Below, piece after piece: positions 1-12,734 of a stretch of DNA of 55,467 bases. The DNA is from Amycolatopsis acidicola (GTDB taxonomy: Bacteria > Actinomycetota > Actinomycetes > Mycobacteriales > Pseudonocardiaceae), in contig NZ_VMNW02000058.1 in NCBI RefSeq assembly GCF_007713735.2, positions 1-55,467 of the forward strand, written 5' to 3'. The notes under the pieces were generated by a model, which saw only the letters and a program-made list of their open reading frames with translations, made no database searches and was not told the origin of the DNA. The number at the start of each line of letters is the position of its first letter. Within the stretch, counting starts at the first letter, position 1. Position numbers and translations under genes: made by a program.

Positions 1-81
1 CCCCACCGCCCCGACATTCCGATTCGCCCCGCTCTGCATCCGCATGTACTCTCTATTGCAAAGTCCATTGTCGGGGAGAGC

Positions 82-759
82 ATGATGGAACACGCGGAAG
101 AGACGCTGGCCGAGATCAAGCAGGTCAAGGAGCGCGGCCGCCGCCTGGCGCACGGCGGGGTGTGGCTGCCCGCGCTCCTGCTGGCGGCACTCGTGCTGGC
201 CGGGGCGCTGCTGTACCGCTATCCCTTCGAAGAACCGGCCGGCGAATGGTGGAGCCATCCGTACTGGGCGGGCCTGCCGTCCGCGGTGCGCAGCGACGTC
301 GGCGCGTACCTGTTCTGGTTCCTCGGCCTGCCGCTCGTCGTGCTGGCCAGCGCGGCCTGGTACCGGTGGCGCGGGCGGCGAGTGGGGGTGAAGGTCGCGT
401 GGCCGTGGTTCGCCGGGGTGACCCTCGTGGTGCTGGCCCTGCTGGCGGTCATCGCGTCGATACCGACCAAGGCCGTCACGCCGCACGATCCCTTCGGCGG
501 GTGGCAGGGCCTGCTCAGCCCGTTGATCGTGGTGGCCATCGCGACGATCGCGCTGGGATTCGTCGAGCGCAGCCCGGGCCTGGTGTTCGGCGGGGTCTGG
601 GCCGGGCTGGTCACGGGCTGGCCGTGCGTCAGTGGCATGGGCAGGATCCCCGGCGGGCAGGTGACGTTGCTGGGGGTGGATCGCCCCGGGCCCGTGCTGA
701 TCCTGGCCGCGCTGCCGCTGCTCGTGGTCGCGCTGGTGAGTTTGTGGAGGAAGCCGTGA
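82..759 (+). CDS. Hypothetical multi-spanning membrane protein
   Basis: A 225-residue protein that I cannot assign to a named family. It has a charged cytoplasmic-looking N-terminus (residues 1-25, rich in E, K and R) followed by about five or six hydrophobic segments, near residues 28-45, 75-95, 105-127, 145-160, 165-180 and 203-220. A GGGGAG ribosome site at 74-79 precedes tandem ATG codons at 82 and 85; either could be used. Its stop overlaps the GTG start of the next gene, a small winged-helix regulator, so the two are translationally coupled. Such pairs, a membrane protein plus a PF13601-like regulator, are common in actinobacteria. Function unknown; the pairing is the only clue. Confidence 0.75.
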   Translation: MMEHAEETLAEIKQVKERGRRLAHGGVWLPALLLAALVLAGALLYRYPFEEPAGEWWSHPYWAGLPSAVRSDVGAYLFWFLGLPLVVLASAAWYRWRGRRVGVKVAWPWFAGVTLVVLALLAVIASIPTKAVTPHDPFGGWQGLLSPLIVVAIATIALGFVERSPGLVFGGVWAGLVTGWPCVSGMGRIPGGQVTLLGVDRPGPVLILAALPLLVVALVSLWRKP

Positions 760-1076
760 CGCCGGAGCAGCATCCCGCCCTCGAACTGGACGAGACGACG
801 CACCAGCGAGTCCGCCTCGGCATCCTCGCGGTGCTGAGCGAGACGACCGAGTGCGCGTTCCCGGTGCTGCGGGAGCAGCTGGGCCTGACGGACGGGAACC
901 TCAGCCGGCACCTCCGCGTCCTCGAGGACGCCGGGCTGGTCGAAGCCCGCAAGACCTTCGAGGACCGCCGCCCGCGCACCTGGTTGCGGCTGACCAAGCA
1001 GGGGCGCAAGGCGTTGCGGGATCAGGTGGCCATCATGGAAAAGCTCGTCGCGCGACTACGAGCCGAAGACGGATAG
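756..1076 (+). CDS. Small winged-helix transcriptional regulator (HTH_34/ArsR-like)
   Basis: A 106-residue DNA-binding protein made almost entirely of one winged helix: helix-turn-helix around residues 30-62 (LREQLGLTDGNLSRHLRVLE) and a wing with an RRPRTWLRLT strand at about 72-82. This matches the stand-alone winged-helix family (PF13601 type). No effector domain is present. The GTG start at 756 lies inside the upstream membrane-protein stop (GTGA overlap). An imperfect inverted repeat at 48-64 (ACTCT, 7 nt, AAAGT), upstream of the membrane gene, could be its operator, but the match is weak. Regulator identity is clear; its target is inferred from coupling. Confidence 0.85.
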   Translation: MTPEQHPALELDETTHQRVRLGILAVLSETTECAFPVLREQLGLTDGNLSRHLRVLEDAGLVEARKTFEDRRPRTWLRLTKQGRKALRDQVAIMEKLVARLRAEDG

Positions 1077-1420
1077 TCCACGGTGGACGATTGATGCCGA
1101 TGGCCTCTTGCCGGGCGCGCCGTGGAGCCGGACTCTCTCCTGTGTGCGAACGGTGGTCAATGCGCGCCGACAGTAATCCGCACCTGGCGACCGTCGAGCA
1201 CCGGTAACTCCTCACCGCCGAACCCGGACCCACCCGGCGTGACCCGTGCCACCCTGTGGCCCGGTTTTTGGTGGAACCCCACAAACGAAGGGCCTCAGGA
1301 CGTGGCGTGCCCGACGAAGCATTACTCACTGGTATGCGAAAGGCTGGACCGAGGTGGGCGGCGCTTCGGCACAGGGGGAGCCGCCCGGTGTGTGCCGTCG
1401 GATTTTGTGAGGATCGGTCA
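1077..1420. other. 344-bp gap upstream of the carboxylase gene
   Basis: No convincing gene. Open frames crossing the gap lack ribosome sites and family resemblance. A short inverted repeat (TCCAC/GTGGA) sits at the 3' end of the regulator gene, near 1077-1087. The right edge carries the ribosome site GTGAGGA at 1407-1413 for the carboxylase. The promoter of the large carboxylase gene probably lies here, but I could not place its -35 and -10 boxes. Confidence 0.5.
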
Positions 1421-6895
<5,475 letters not shown>

Positions 6896-6903
6896 GAGCG
6901 GGC

Positions 6904-6934
6904 GCCGGGCGCGGGGTTTCAGCTCGCGCCCGGC
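6904..6934. terminator. Bidirectional hairpin terminator between convergent genes
   Basis: A perfect 10-bp stem (GCCGGGCGCG at 6904-6913 pairs with CGCGCCCGGC at 6925-6934) with an 11-nt loop. It lies between the carboxylase stop (6895) and the oppositely oriented VOC gene and overlaps the latter's last codons. There is no U-tract, as is usual for actinobacterial hairpins. Confidence 0.6.
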
Positions 6935-7278
6935 TGTCCGGCGGGACCGCCGCCGAAGCCGATCTCGTTCCCGTCCGGATCCACGAAAACGGCCTTCCGC
7001 ACGCCGTTTTCGTATTCCTCCACCTTCGCGGGCTCGATGCCCCGCGCGGCGATCGTGGCCGTCCGGGCGTCGAAGTCGTCCACGAAGAGGGTGTGCATCG
7101 CGTGCCCGGCGTGCCCTGGCAGCAGTTCGATGTACAGATACCGGTGCTCCGCCAGCTCCCACACCGCTTCCTTGTCGTTGGGCAGGAACGAGGGCGGCGC
7201 GCCGAACAGCCGCTCGTACCAGGCGCGTGCGGCGGCGAGATCGCGGACCGGGATCCCGGCGAACAGGTCGACTGTCAT
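6919..7278 (-). CDS. VOC-family (glyoxalase/bleomycin-resistance-like) protein
   Basis: A 119-residue vicinal oxygen chelate protein. It has paired beta-alpha-beta-beta-beta modules: an N-terminal module with DLFAGIPVRDLAAARAWYE and a C-terminal one ending in AVFVDPDGNEIGF, the usual closing strand with a metal-ligand Glu position. The family ranges from lyases and dioxygenases to antibiotic-binding proteins, so substrate and reaction cannot be called. It is convergent with the carboxylase and divergent from the LigD-like gene, 112 bp away. The start is ATG at the right end; length is typical of single-domain members. Confidence 0.85.
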   Translation of the reverse strand: MTVDLFAGIPVRDLAAARAWYERLFGAPPSFLPNDKEAVWELAEHRYLYIELLPGHAGHAMHTLFVDDFDARTATIAARGIEPAKVEEYENGVRKAVFVDPDGNEIGFGGGPAGQPGAS

Positions 7279-7390
7279 GGCGTGATGCTAGAGGCGTCCG
7301 CTGCCAGCTCGGGCGAACGGCGTCGTTTCCCTGTGTAGTCCGCGCCTGTTTCGGGGACACTGATGCGGGCAGGACGGAAGGGAGCGGTCC

Positions 7391-8971
7391 GTGGCAGGTC
7401 GGCGCCGCCTGGACGAGTACCAGGCGAAACGGGATTTCACCAAGACCGGCGAACCCGCGGGCGACGGTGGCGGACCGGGCACCGGGGACCTGTTCGTGGT
7501 CCAGCGCCATCGCGCCCGCCGCCAGCACTACGACCTGCGCCTGGAACTGGACGGGGTGCTGGTCAGCTGGGCCGTGCCCAAGGGCCCGACGCTCGACCCG
7601 GACGTGCGGCGGATGGCCGTGCACGTCGAGGACCACCCGCGCGAGTACGCCGCGTTCGAGGGCGTGATCCCGGCCGGGGAGTACGGCGGCGGCGACGTGA
7701 TCGTGTGGGACACGGGCACCTGGACGCCGGTCGAGACGGACGATCCGGCGAAGGCGATCGAAAACGGGAACCTGCACTTCGACCTGTTCGGGGAGAAGCT
7801 CACCGGCCGGTTCGTGCTCGTCCGCAAGGGGCGCGGCGACGACGAGGGCAAGCAATGGCTGTTGCTGCACAAGCACGACGAACACGCGCAAAAGGGCTGG
7901 GACCCGGAGGACTACCCGAAGTCGGTGAAAAGCGGCCGCACCAACGAAGAAGTCGCCGCGAACCCGGACGCGGAATGGCACGGCGACCGCCCCGCCGCCG
8001 AAGCCGAGGTCCGCACCAGGCACGCGGGTCCGTCGCCGAAGGAGCTGGACGCGCTCGATTCCCTGGGCGCCAAGGGAACCTGGCAGTTCGGCGGGCACAA
8101 GCTCGCGCTGACGAATCTGGACAAGGTGCTCTTCCCCGGGAACGGGGAAAATCCGGCGATCACGAAACGGGAGCTGATCGCCTACTACGCCACGGTCGCC
8201 CCGGTGATGCTGCCCTACCTGGAAGGCCGTCCGCTCAACACCCACCGTTTTCCCGACGGCATCGGGAAAGCCGGGTTCTGGCAGAAAGGAGTGCCCACGC
8301 ACGCGCCGAAGTGGTTGCGGCAGTGGCATTACCGGGCCGCGGGCGAGGGCGAGACGCAGTACTACCTCGTGCCCGACAGCCCGGCGGCGCTGGCCTGGCT
8401 CGCCAACTACGGGGCGCTGGAGCTGCACGCGTGGACGTCGAAGGCGTCGGACGTGGAGCACCCGACGTGGGTGCTGTTCGACATCGACCCCGGCCCGGAA
8501 ACCGCGCTGGAGGACCTGCTCCTGCTCGCCCGGCTGCACCGCACGGCGCTGGAACACCTGGATCTCACCGGCAGGCCGAAGGTCACCGGGCAGCGCGGCA
8601 TCCAGGTGTGGGTGCCGATCGAACCGCGCTACACCTACGAGGAAACCCGCGCCTGGGCCGAAACCGTCTCGCGCACCATCGGCAGGACGGTGCCGGAGCT
8701 GGTGAGCTGGGAGTGGGCCAAGACCAAGCGCAAAGGCTTGGCGCGCCTGGACTACACGCAGAACGTGCTCAACAAGACTCTCGTCGCGCCGTACAGCGTG
8801 CGCCCGCATCCGGGAGCGCCCGTGTCGGTGCCGCTGGACTGGGACGAGCTCGACGACCCGGACCTGCGCCCGGACGGCTGGACCATCCACACCGTGGCGG
8901 ATCGCTTGCGGGACAAGGGAGACCCGTTCGCGCCGCTGCTCGGGATGGCACAGCGGCTGCCGGAGCTGTGA
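7391..8971 (+). CDS. LigD-like protein: 3'-phosphoesterase plus polymerase, no ligase
   Basis: A 526-residue relative of the end-joining protein LigD. Residues about 30-150 form the 3'-phosphoesterase (RHRARRQHYDLRLEL supplies the His, His, Asp and Arg positions, then HVEDHP and YGGGDVIVWD). Residues about 235-520 form the archaeo-eukaryotic primase-type polymerase (LTNLDKVLFP, the catalytic pair in FDIDPGP, a third Asp in RLDYTQN). The ATP-dependent ligase is absent; full LigD proteins carry all three, in Pol-PE-Lig or PE-Lig-Pol order. The loop that usually reads GLH or GIH reads TGQRGIQVWVP here, with Gln for His. No Ku gene lies in the window. The GTG start at 7391 follows GGAAGGGAG. A role in DNA repair is inferred. 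Confidence 0.88.
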   Translation: MAGRRRLDEYQAKRDFTKTGEPAGDGGGPGTGDLFVVQRHRARRQHYDLRLELDGVLVSWAVPKGPTLDPDVRRMAVHVEDHPREYAAFEGVIPAGEYGGGDVIVWDTGTWTPVETDDPAKAIENGNLHFDLFGEKLTGRFVLVRKGRGDDEGKQWLLLHKHDEHAQKGWDPEDYPKSVKSGRTNEEVAANPDAEWHGDRPAAEAEVRTRHAGPSPKELDALDSLGAKGTWQFGGHKLALTNLDKVLFPGNGENPAITKRELIAYYATVAPVMLPYLEGRPLNTHRFPDGIGKAGFWQKGVPTHAPKWLRQWHYRAAGEGETQYYLVPDSPAALAWLANYGALELHAWTSKASDVEHPTWVLFDIDPGPETALEDLLLLARLHRTALEHLDLTGRPKVTGQRGIQVWVPIEPRYTYEETRAWAETVSRTIGRTVPELVSWEWAKTKRKGLARLDYTQNVLNKTLVAPYSVRPHPGAPVSVPLDWDELDDPDLRPDGWTIHTVADRLRDKGDPFAPLLGMAQRLPEL

Positions 8972-8997
8972 ACCCGGGCCGCGCTCGTCGTCGCTCC

Positions 8998-9231
8998 CGG
9001 GGCGACGTGCTCGGCCACGAGTTCATGGGGGAGGTCGTCGAGACCGGCGGCGCCGTCCGCGGGCTCACGTCGGTGTGCGAAAACTCCTGCCGAGACCGAC
9101 CGGCCGCACGCGCTGCGCGAAGCGGTGCTGGCGTGATCGGTGTCTACGGCGGATTCGCCGAAGCGCCCCGCGGGTTCGACCTCTTCCGCGACAAGGAGGA
9201 CGACTGCGAGAAGGTCGTGCTCACCCCCTGA
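8998..9231 (+). pseudogene. Remnant of a zinc-dependent alcohol/formaldehyde dehydrogenase
   Basis: One reading frame holds two separated pieces of a medium-chain dehydrogenase. GDVLGHEFMGEVVETG (9001 onward) is the catalytic-zinc GHE region, followed by GLTSVCEN, which resembles the segment beside the structural-zinc cysteines. Then, after about 20 unrelated residues, comes FDLFRDKEDDCEKVVLTP up to the stop, the typical C-terminus. The roughly 250 residues that should lie between, including the Rossmann fold, are gone. The piece sits directly after the LigD-like stop and has no start or ribosome site of its own. It is best read as an internally deleted relic, not an expressed gene. Confidence 0.75.
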
Positions 9232-9847
9232 CGCGGCGGCCACGGGCGAGCAGGCCGTCGGCCACCACGCCGGTCGCGGTGCGGAGCAGGGCCCGGAGCT
9301 CGGATTCGGTGCGGCGCAAGGAATCCTGGCGCCAGCCGAGGCTGATCACCCCGTTCCACGACGCCCACAGCACGGTGGCCACCTGCTCGGGGTCGACCTT
9401 CCGCAGTTCGCCCGACGCGATGCCTGCACGCAGCGCCCGCACCAGTCGGCCGTTCTGCTGATCGACCGAGCGCGCGAGCCGTTCGGCCAGGTCCTGGCCC
9501 GCGGCGTACTGGCCGGGGGAGTTCGGGAACGCCAGCATCCGGAAGTACTCCGGGTACTTCAGATAGAACTCCAGGTACTCCTCGGCGGCCGCGTAGAGCT
9601 GCACGGCGGGCGTGCGATCGGCGGTGTAGGCCCGGTCCATGTGATCGCGGTCGGCACCGAGCGCGTTTTCCACCACGGCCGCGTGCAACCCCGCCTTGGA
9701 GCCGAAGTGGTTGTAGATCGAGCCGACCGCCACGCCCGCCCGGCCGGCGATCTCTTCGACGGTGACCTCGTCCACGCCGCGCGAAGCGAAGATCTCCTCG
9801 GCGGCGTGCAGCAGCGCGTCGATCGTGCGCTGTTTGCGGGGGTCCAT
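9221..9847 (-). CDS. TetR/AcrR-family repressor
   Basis: A 208-residue TetR regulator. The N-terminal helix-turn-helix is canonical (ALLHAAEEIFASRGVDEVTV, then IAGRAGVAVGSIYNHFGSK at about 30-48), followed by an all-helical ligand-binding domain. I chose ATG at 9847 (MDPRKQ) because upstream codons run into the divergent promoter. It is divergent from an alpha/beta hydrolase that starts at 9939, and two copies of a TGTAAT-N-GTTGCAA element lie in the 91-bp gap. The simplest reading is that it represses both itself and the hydrolase. Its 3' end overlaps the dehydrogenase remnant by 11 bp. Confidence 0.9.
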   Translation of the reverse strand: MDPRKQRTIDALLHAAEEIFASRGVDEVTVEEIAGRAGVAVGSIYNHFGSKAGLHAAVVENALGADRDHMDRAYTADRTPAVQLYAAAEEYLEFYLKYPEYFRMLAFPNSPGQYAAGQDLAERLARSVDQQNGRLVRALRAGIASGELRKVDPEQVATVLWASWNGVISLGWRQDSLRRTESELRALLRTATGVVADGLLARGRRVRG

Positions 9848-9856
9848 GGGCAGTTC

Positions 9857-9873
9857 CTGTAATCGTTGCAAAA
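9857..9873. promoter_or_regulatory. Putative TetR operator, site 1
   Basis: CTGTAATCGTTGCAAAA lies just upstream of the TetR start. It shares TGTAAT-N-GTTGCAA with site 2 at 9908-9924 and is an imperfect inverted repeat. The two sites lie about 50 bp apart, one by each divergent start. Confidence 0.55.
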
Positions 9874-9907
9874 GGCTCGGGCAGAGGCTACCGTACCCGG
9901 CATACTT

Positions 9908-9924
9908 CTTGTAATGGTTGCAAG
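9908..9924. promoter_or_regulatory. Putative TetR operator, site 2
   Basis: CTTGTAATGGTTGCAAG is a near-perfect palindrome (CTTG-TAA outer arms against TTG-CAAG). It lies 15 bp upstream of the hydrolase start and probably overlaps its promoter, so the adjacent TetR protein is the likely binder. Confidence 0.6.
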
Positions 9925-9938
9925 AACTGGAGGTCCCG

Positions 9939-10796
9939 ATGTCCGGCTGGCGAGATCCGCGGCTCGGCGAGCGGCACGAAACCCGGCTGCCCTCGGGCAC
10001 GCTCGGGTTCCACGAGCGCGGCAGCGGTCCGGTGCTGGTGTTCGCGCACGGCTATCTGGTGAACGCGAACCTGTGGCGCAAGGTCGTGCCGTTGCTGGCG
10101 GAGCGGTTCCGCTGCATTACGCCCGACCTGCCGCTGGGCGCGCACCTCGTGCCGATGCGCCGTGACGCCGACTTGTCCCCGCCCGGCATCGCGCGCATGA
10201 TCGCGGATCTGCTGGCAGAACTGGATCTGCACGACGTGACCTTGTTCGGCAACGACTCCGGCGGTGCGTACAGCCAGCTCGTCGCGGCGAACCATCCCGA
10301 GCGCGTCGGCGGGCTCGTGCTCAGCTCGTGCGAAACCCCGGAGGACACCTGGCCGCCCAGCCCGGGCGGGTTCGGGCTGCTGAAGGCGACGGCGTCGAAC
10401 CCGCTGACCTATCGCGCGCTTTACCAGGTGTTGCGGTTCCCGCGAACTTGGCGCTGGCGCAACACCTATGGCTGGCTCGCGAAGTACCCGATCGATGCCG
10501 AGGCGATGGAAAGCTATGTGCGCCCGGTGATCGAGCGCGCGGACATCAGGTTCGACGGACGTAAGGCGATCGGCGCCGTTTCCGCCCGCTACACCCGGGA
10601 AGCCGCGGGCGTGCTGGCTCAGCGGTTCACCAAACCGGTGCGGATGGTCTGGGCCGCCGAAGACCACGTCTTCCCGCTAGGTCACGCCACCCGCTACGCC
10701 CGTGAGCTGGGCGCCGAACTGCACACCGTCGCGGATTCCTGCACCTACGTCACCGAGGACCAGCCCGAAGCCGTCGCGAAACTTCTCAAGGGCTGA
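9939..10796 (+). CDS. Alpha/beta-fold hydrolase with aspartate nucleophile
   Basis: A 285-residue alpha/beta hydrolase of the haloalkane dehalogenase/epoxide hydrolase type. HGYLVN (37-42) forms the oxyanion region, and the nucleophile elbow FGNDSGG places Asp at 106 instead of Ser. The C-terminal TYVTEDQPE aligns with the usual H-x3-EDQP segment but carries Thr where the catalytic His is expected. Activity is therefore doubtful, or another residue serves as base. GGAGG at about 9929-9933 supports ATG 9939; a TTG in frame at 9918 falls inside the operator. Divergent from, and probably controlled by, the TetR gene. The last 11 bp overlap the opposing methyltransferase gene. Confidence 0.85.
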   Translation: MSGWRDPRLGERHETRLPSGTLGFHERGSGPVLVFAHGYLVNANLWRKVVPLLAERFRCITPDLPLGAHLVPMRRDADLSPPGIARMIADLLAELDLHDVTLFGNDSGGAYSQLVAANHPERVGGLVLSSCETPEDTWPPSPGGFGLLKATASNPLTYRALYQVLRFPRTWRWRNTYGWLAKYPIDAEAMESYVRPVIERADIRFDGRKAIGAVSARYTREAAGVLAQRFTKPVRMVWAAEDHVFPLGHATRYARELGAELHTVADSCTYVTEDQPEAVAKLLKG

Positions 10797-11424
10797 CGCG
10801 CAGGGCGACCTCCACGTCGTTGCCGACGTCCGTGGCGATGTAGTCGCCGCCGTCGCGTACGTGCGCGAGGAAGTCCGCGCTCTGGCTCGCGTTGTCGGCG
10901 ACCACGATCGCCTCCGGTGCCAGTCGCGGTTCGAGCAGGCGCAGCACGTCGAGGTACATCTCCTTGGCGCCGTCGAGGAAAACGAGGTCGACCGGGTCGT
11001 CGAGGTCGCGCGCCAGGCTCTCCAGCGCGTCGCCGTCGCGGACCTCCACCAGGTCGCCGAGCCCGGCCTCGGCCATCGTCGCGCGGGCGGCCGCGGCCTT
11101 CGCCGGCTCGTACTCGGTGCCGATGACCCGGCCGCCGCCGTTGTCCCGCACTGCCGCGGCCAGGCACAACGTGGACACGCCGAACGACGTGCCGAACTCG
11201 GCGATCGTGCGCGCGCGGCGGGTGCGGGCGAGCAGGTACAGCAGGTTCGCCGTCGGGCGGCGGATCGCCAGATGCGCGTCCTTGGCCTCGGCGAAGAACT
11301 CCCGGGACGTGCGGGCCGGTCCCGTCTCGGCCATCCTGGCGCGGAAGGCCGCACCGGTGCGTTGCGCGTCGGCGAACAGCCGCTCCAGGACGTCCGCGGC
11401 GGGGGAGCTGGTCAAGGTCGTCAT
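10786..11424 (-). CDS. SAM-dependent O-methyltransferase
   Basis: A 212-residue class I methyltransferase of the caffeoyl-CoA O-methyltransferase type (PF01596/PF13578). SAM-binding motif I is TIAEFGTSFGVSTLCLA near residue 78, GTEYEP carries the acidic ribose-binding residue, and VDLVFLDGAKEMY is the post-I motif with the metal-linked Asp region. The acceptor cannot be predicted. Another ATG lies 8 codons upstream; I chose 11424 (MTTLTSS), where the conserved length fits. It stands alone, tail to tail with the hydrolase. Confidence 0.87.
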   Translation of the reverse strand: MTTLTSSPAADVLERLFADAQRTGAAFRARMAETGPARTSREFFAEAKDAHLAIRRPTANLLYLLARTRRARTIAEFGTSFGVSTLCLAAAVRDNGGGRVIGTEYEPAKAAAARATMAEAGLGDLVEVRDGDALESLARDLDDPVDLVFLDGAKEMYLDVLRLLEPRLAPEAIVVADNASQSADFLAHVRDGGDYIATDVGNDVEVALRVSP

Positions 11425-11524
11425 GACCTCATGCTGGCACAGGTCCACAATGGAGCGGCGACCTCACCTCGAGACGGGTTCTCCGTCCGGTAACCTGCCC
11501 TTCGCCGACACGGCGAAACTGATT

Positions 11525-11541
11525 CTTGATTGATTCCAGAA
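11525..11541 (+). promoter_or_regulatory. FurA-box-like sequence before the Fur remnant
   Basis: CTTGATTGATTCCAGAA directly precedes the ATG of the truncated Fur gene. From memory it closely resembles the AT-rich operator before furA-katG in mycobacteria and other actinomycetes (CTTGACT-N-ATTCCAGAA). The ATG follows two bases later, so the mRNA would be leaderless or nearly so, as reported for furA. Confidence 0.55.
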
Positions 11542-11542
11542 T

Positions 11543-11782
11543 ATGCGGGAGACTGCGACGGTGCCCACGACTCCGGACTTCGAAGCCAGGGCCGGTGTGC
11601 GCCACCACGTGACCTGCCGGTCGTGCGGCGCGATCGTGGACCTGGTCCGTCCGGCCGGGCCCTGCCCGACCCCGGCCGAAAGCCACGGTTTCGTCATCGA
11701 CGCGGCCGAGGTCGTCTACCGGGGGTTGTGCCCGTCGTGCTCCGCCGCCAGTGCGACGGACTCACCCCGTGGGCACGTTTGA
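11543..11782 (+). pseudogene. Truncated Fur-family protein lacking the DNA-binding domain
   Basis: A 79-residue frame that resembles only the metal-binding and dimerisation half of FurA/CatR-type regulators: FEARAGVRHHVTCRSCG, then PCPTPAESHGFVIDAAEVVY and GLCPSCS. Both CxxC zinc pairs and the HH pair survive. A normal Fur is about 140-150 residues; here RETATV joins FEARAG directly, as if the winged helix had been deleted in frame. The upstream FurA-box-like element suggests that the promoter is original. The last 89 bp overlap the opposing AraC gene. It could be a dead relic or a short dominant-negative partner; I favour a relic. Confidence 0.65.
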
Positions 11783-12659
11783 ACGCCACGCTGAACGCGA
11801 AAGCATCCGCGTAACCGGCTTTCCGCGCGACCGCCGCGATGGTGTCCTCGGTGTCCCGCAACAGGTCCGCGGCCAGCGTCATACGCCATTCGGTCAGATA
11901 GCCCAGCGGCGGTTTGCCGACGAGGTCGACGAAGCGGGCGGCGTACGCGGCGCGGGACATCCCCGCCTCGGCGGCCAGGTCGGCCACCGTCCACCGGCGC
12001 GCCGGATCCTCGTGCAGCAGGCGCAGCGTCTCGCCGATCGCGGGGTCGGACAGCGCCCGGTACCACGCCGGCACGACCGACTCCGGGCGGGCGCACCATG
12101 CCCGCAAAGCCAGGACCAGCAGGAAATCCAGCAGCCTGCGCAGCACGGCGTCCTGGCCCGGTTCGTCGCGGGCCATCTCGTCGGCGAGCAGATCGAGCGC
12201 CGGTTTCGTGCGCGGCCCGGCGGGGATCACGGCGAGCGGCGGCAGCATGTCCAGCACGCGCTCACCGGCGCCGCCGCGAAGGTCGAAGCCGCCTCGCAGC
12301 AGCGTTGTCGCGCCGGGCAGGCCGTCGCCGTAGGTGCGGGGCGCGAGGTTCCGGTGCCCGTTTCCCGACAGGATCTTCTTCTTCGCGCCCTTGATCACCA
12401 TTTGTGGTGGCGTGTCCGGACTGTCGGCGACGGTGTGTGCCCCGGCGCGGCTGATCAGCGCGATGTCGCCCGCGGCAAGGCAGGCCGGCGCCTCGCCCCG
12501 TTCGTCGAGCCGGACCGACGCGCGCCCGTCGAGCGGAGCGACGACGCACAACGACGGAGGGTCGGCGAAGGCCAGTGACCACGGCGGCCGGTGCACCAGC
12601 TGCCGGGCGACGGTGTTGCCGGCTTGCGCCCGGTGCAGCAGATCGCTCAGCACGTCCAC
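11694..12659 (-). CDS. AraC-family regulator with N-terminal cupin
   Basis: A 321-residue regulator. Residues about 1-190 are an AraC-binding cupin of the Cupin_6 type (HRPPWSLAFADPPSLCVVAPL opens the barrel). Residues about 205-305 hold two helix-turn-helix units (WTVADLAAEAGMSRAAYAARF and IAAVARKAGYADAFAFSVAFKR, closing with HGVSPSHWRR). This architecture regulates neighbouring redox or hydrolase genes; the effector is unknown. GTG at 12659 is preferred, with GTG 12668 also possible, and no clear ribosome site is visible. It is divergent from the NmrA-like oxidoreductase (start about 12735), a probable target. Confidence 0.88.
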   Translation of the reverse strand: MDVLSDLLHRAQAGNTVARQLVHRPPWSLAFADPPSLCVVAPLDGRASVRLDERGEAPACLAAGDIALISRAGAHTVADSPDTPPQMVIKGAKKKILSGNGHRNLAPRTYGDGLPGATTLLRGGFDLRGGAGERVLDMLPPLAVIPAGPRTKPALDLLADEMARDEPGQDAVLRRLLDFLLVLALRAWCARPESVVPAWYRALSDPAIGETLRLLHEDPARRWTVADLAAEAGMSRAAYAARFVDLVGKPPLGYLTEWRMTLAADLLRDTEDTIAAVARKAGYADAFAFSVAFKRAHGVSPSHWRRSTTGTTPGRRPRPRR

Positions 12660-12734
12660 GCGGCCCACGCTAGACGAACGCAAAGCCTTCCACGACGCTC
12701 GCCCATGTACTGTCCCGTTCCGGCAGGGTTTTCT

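Noticed and set aside
1256..1420. Longer N-terminus for the carboxylase
   Set aside because: The first 55 codons have no biotin carboxylase similarity, whereas GTG 1421 has a ribosome site and the family start.
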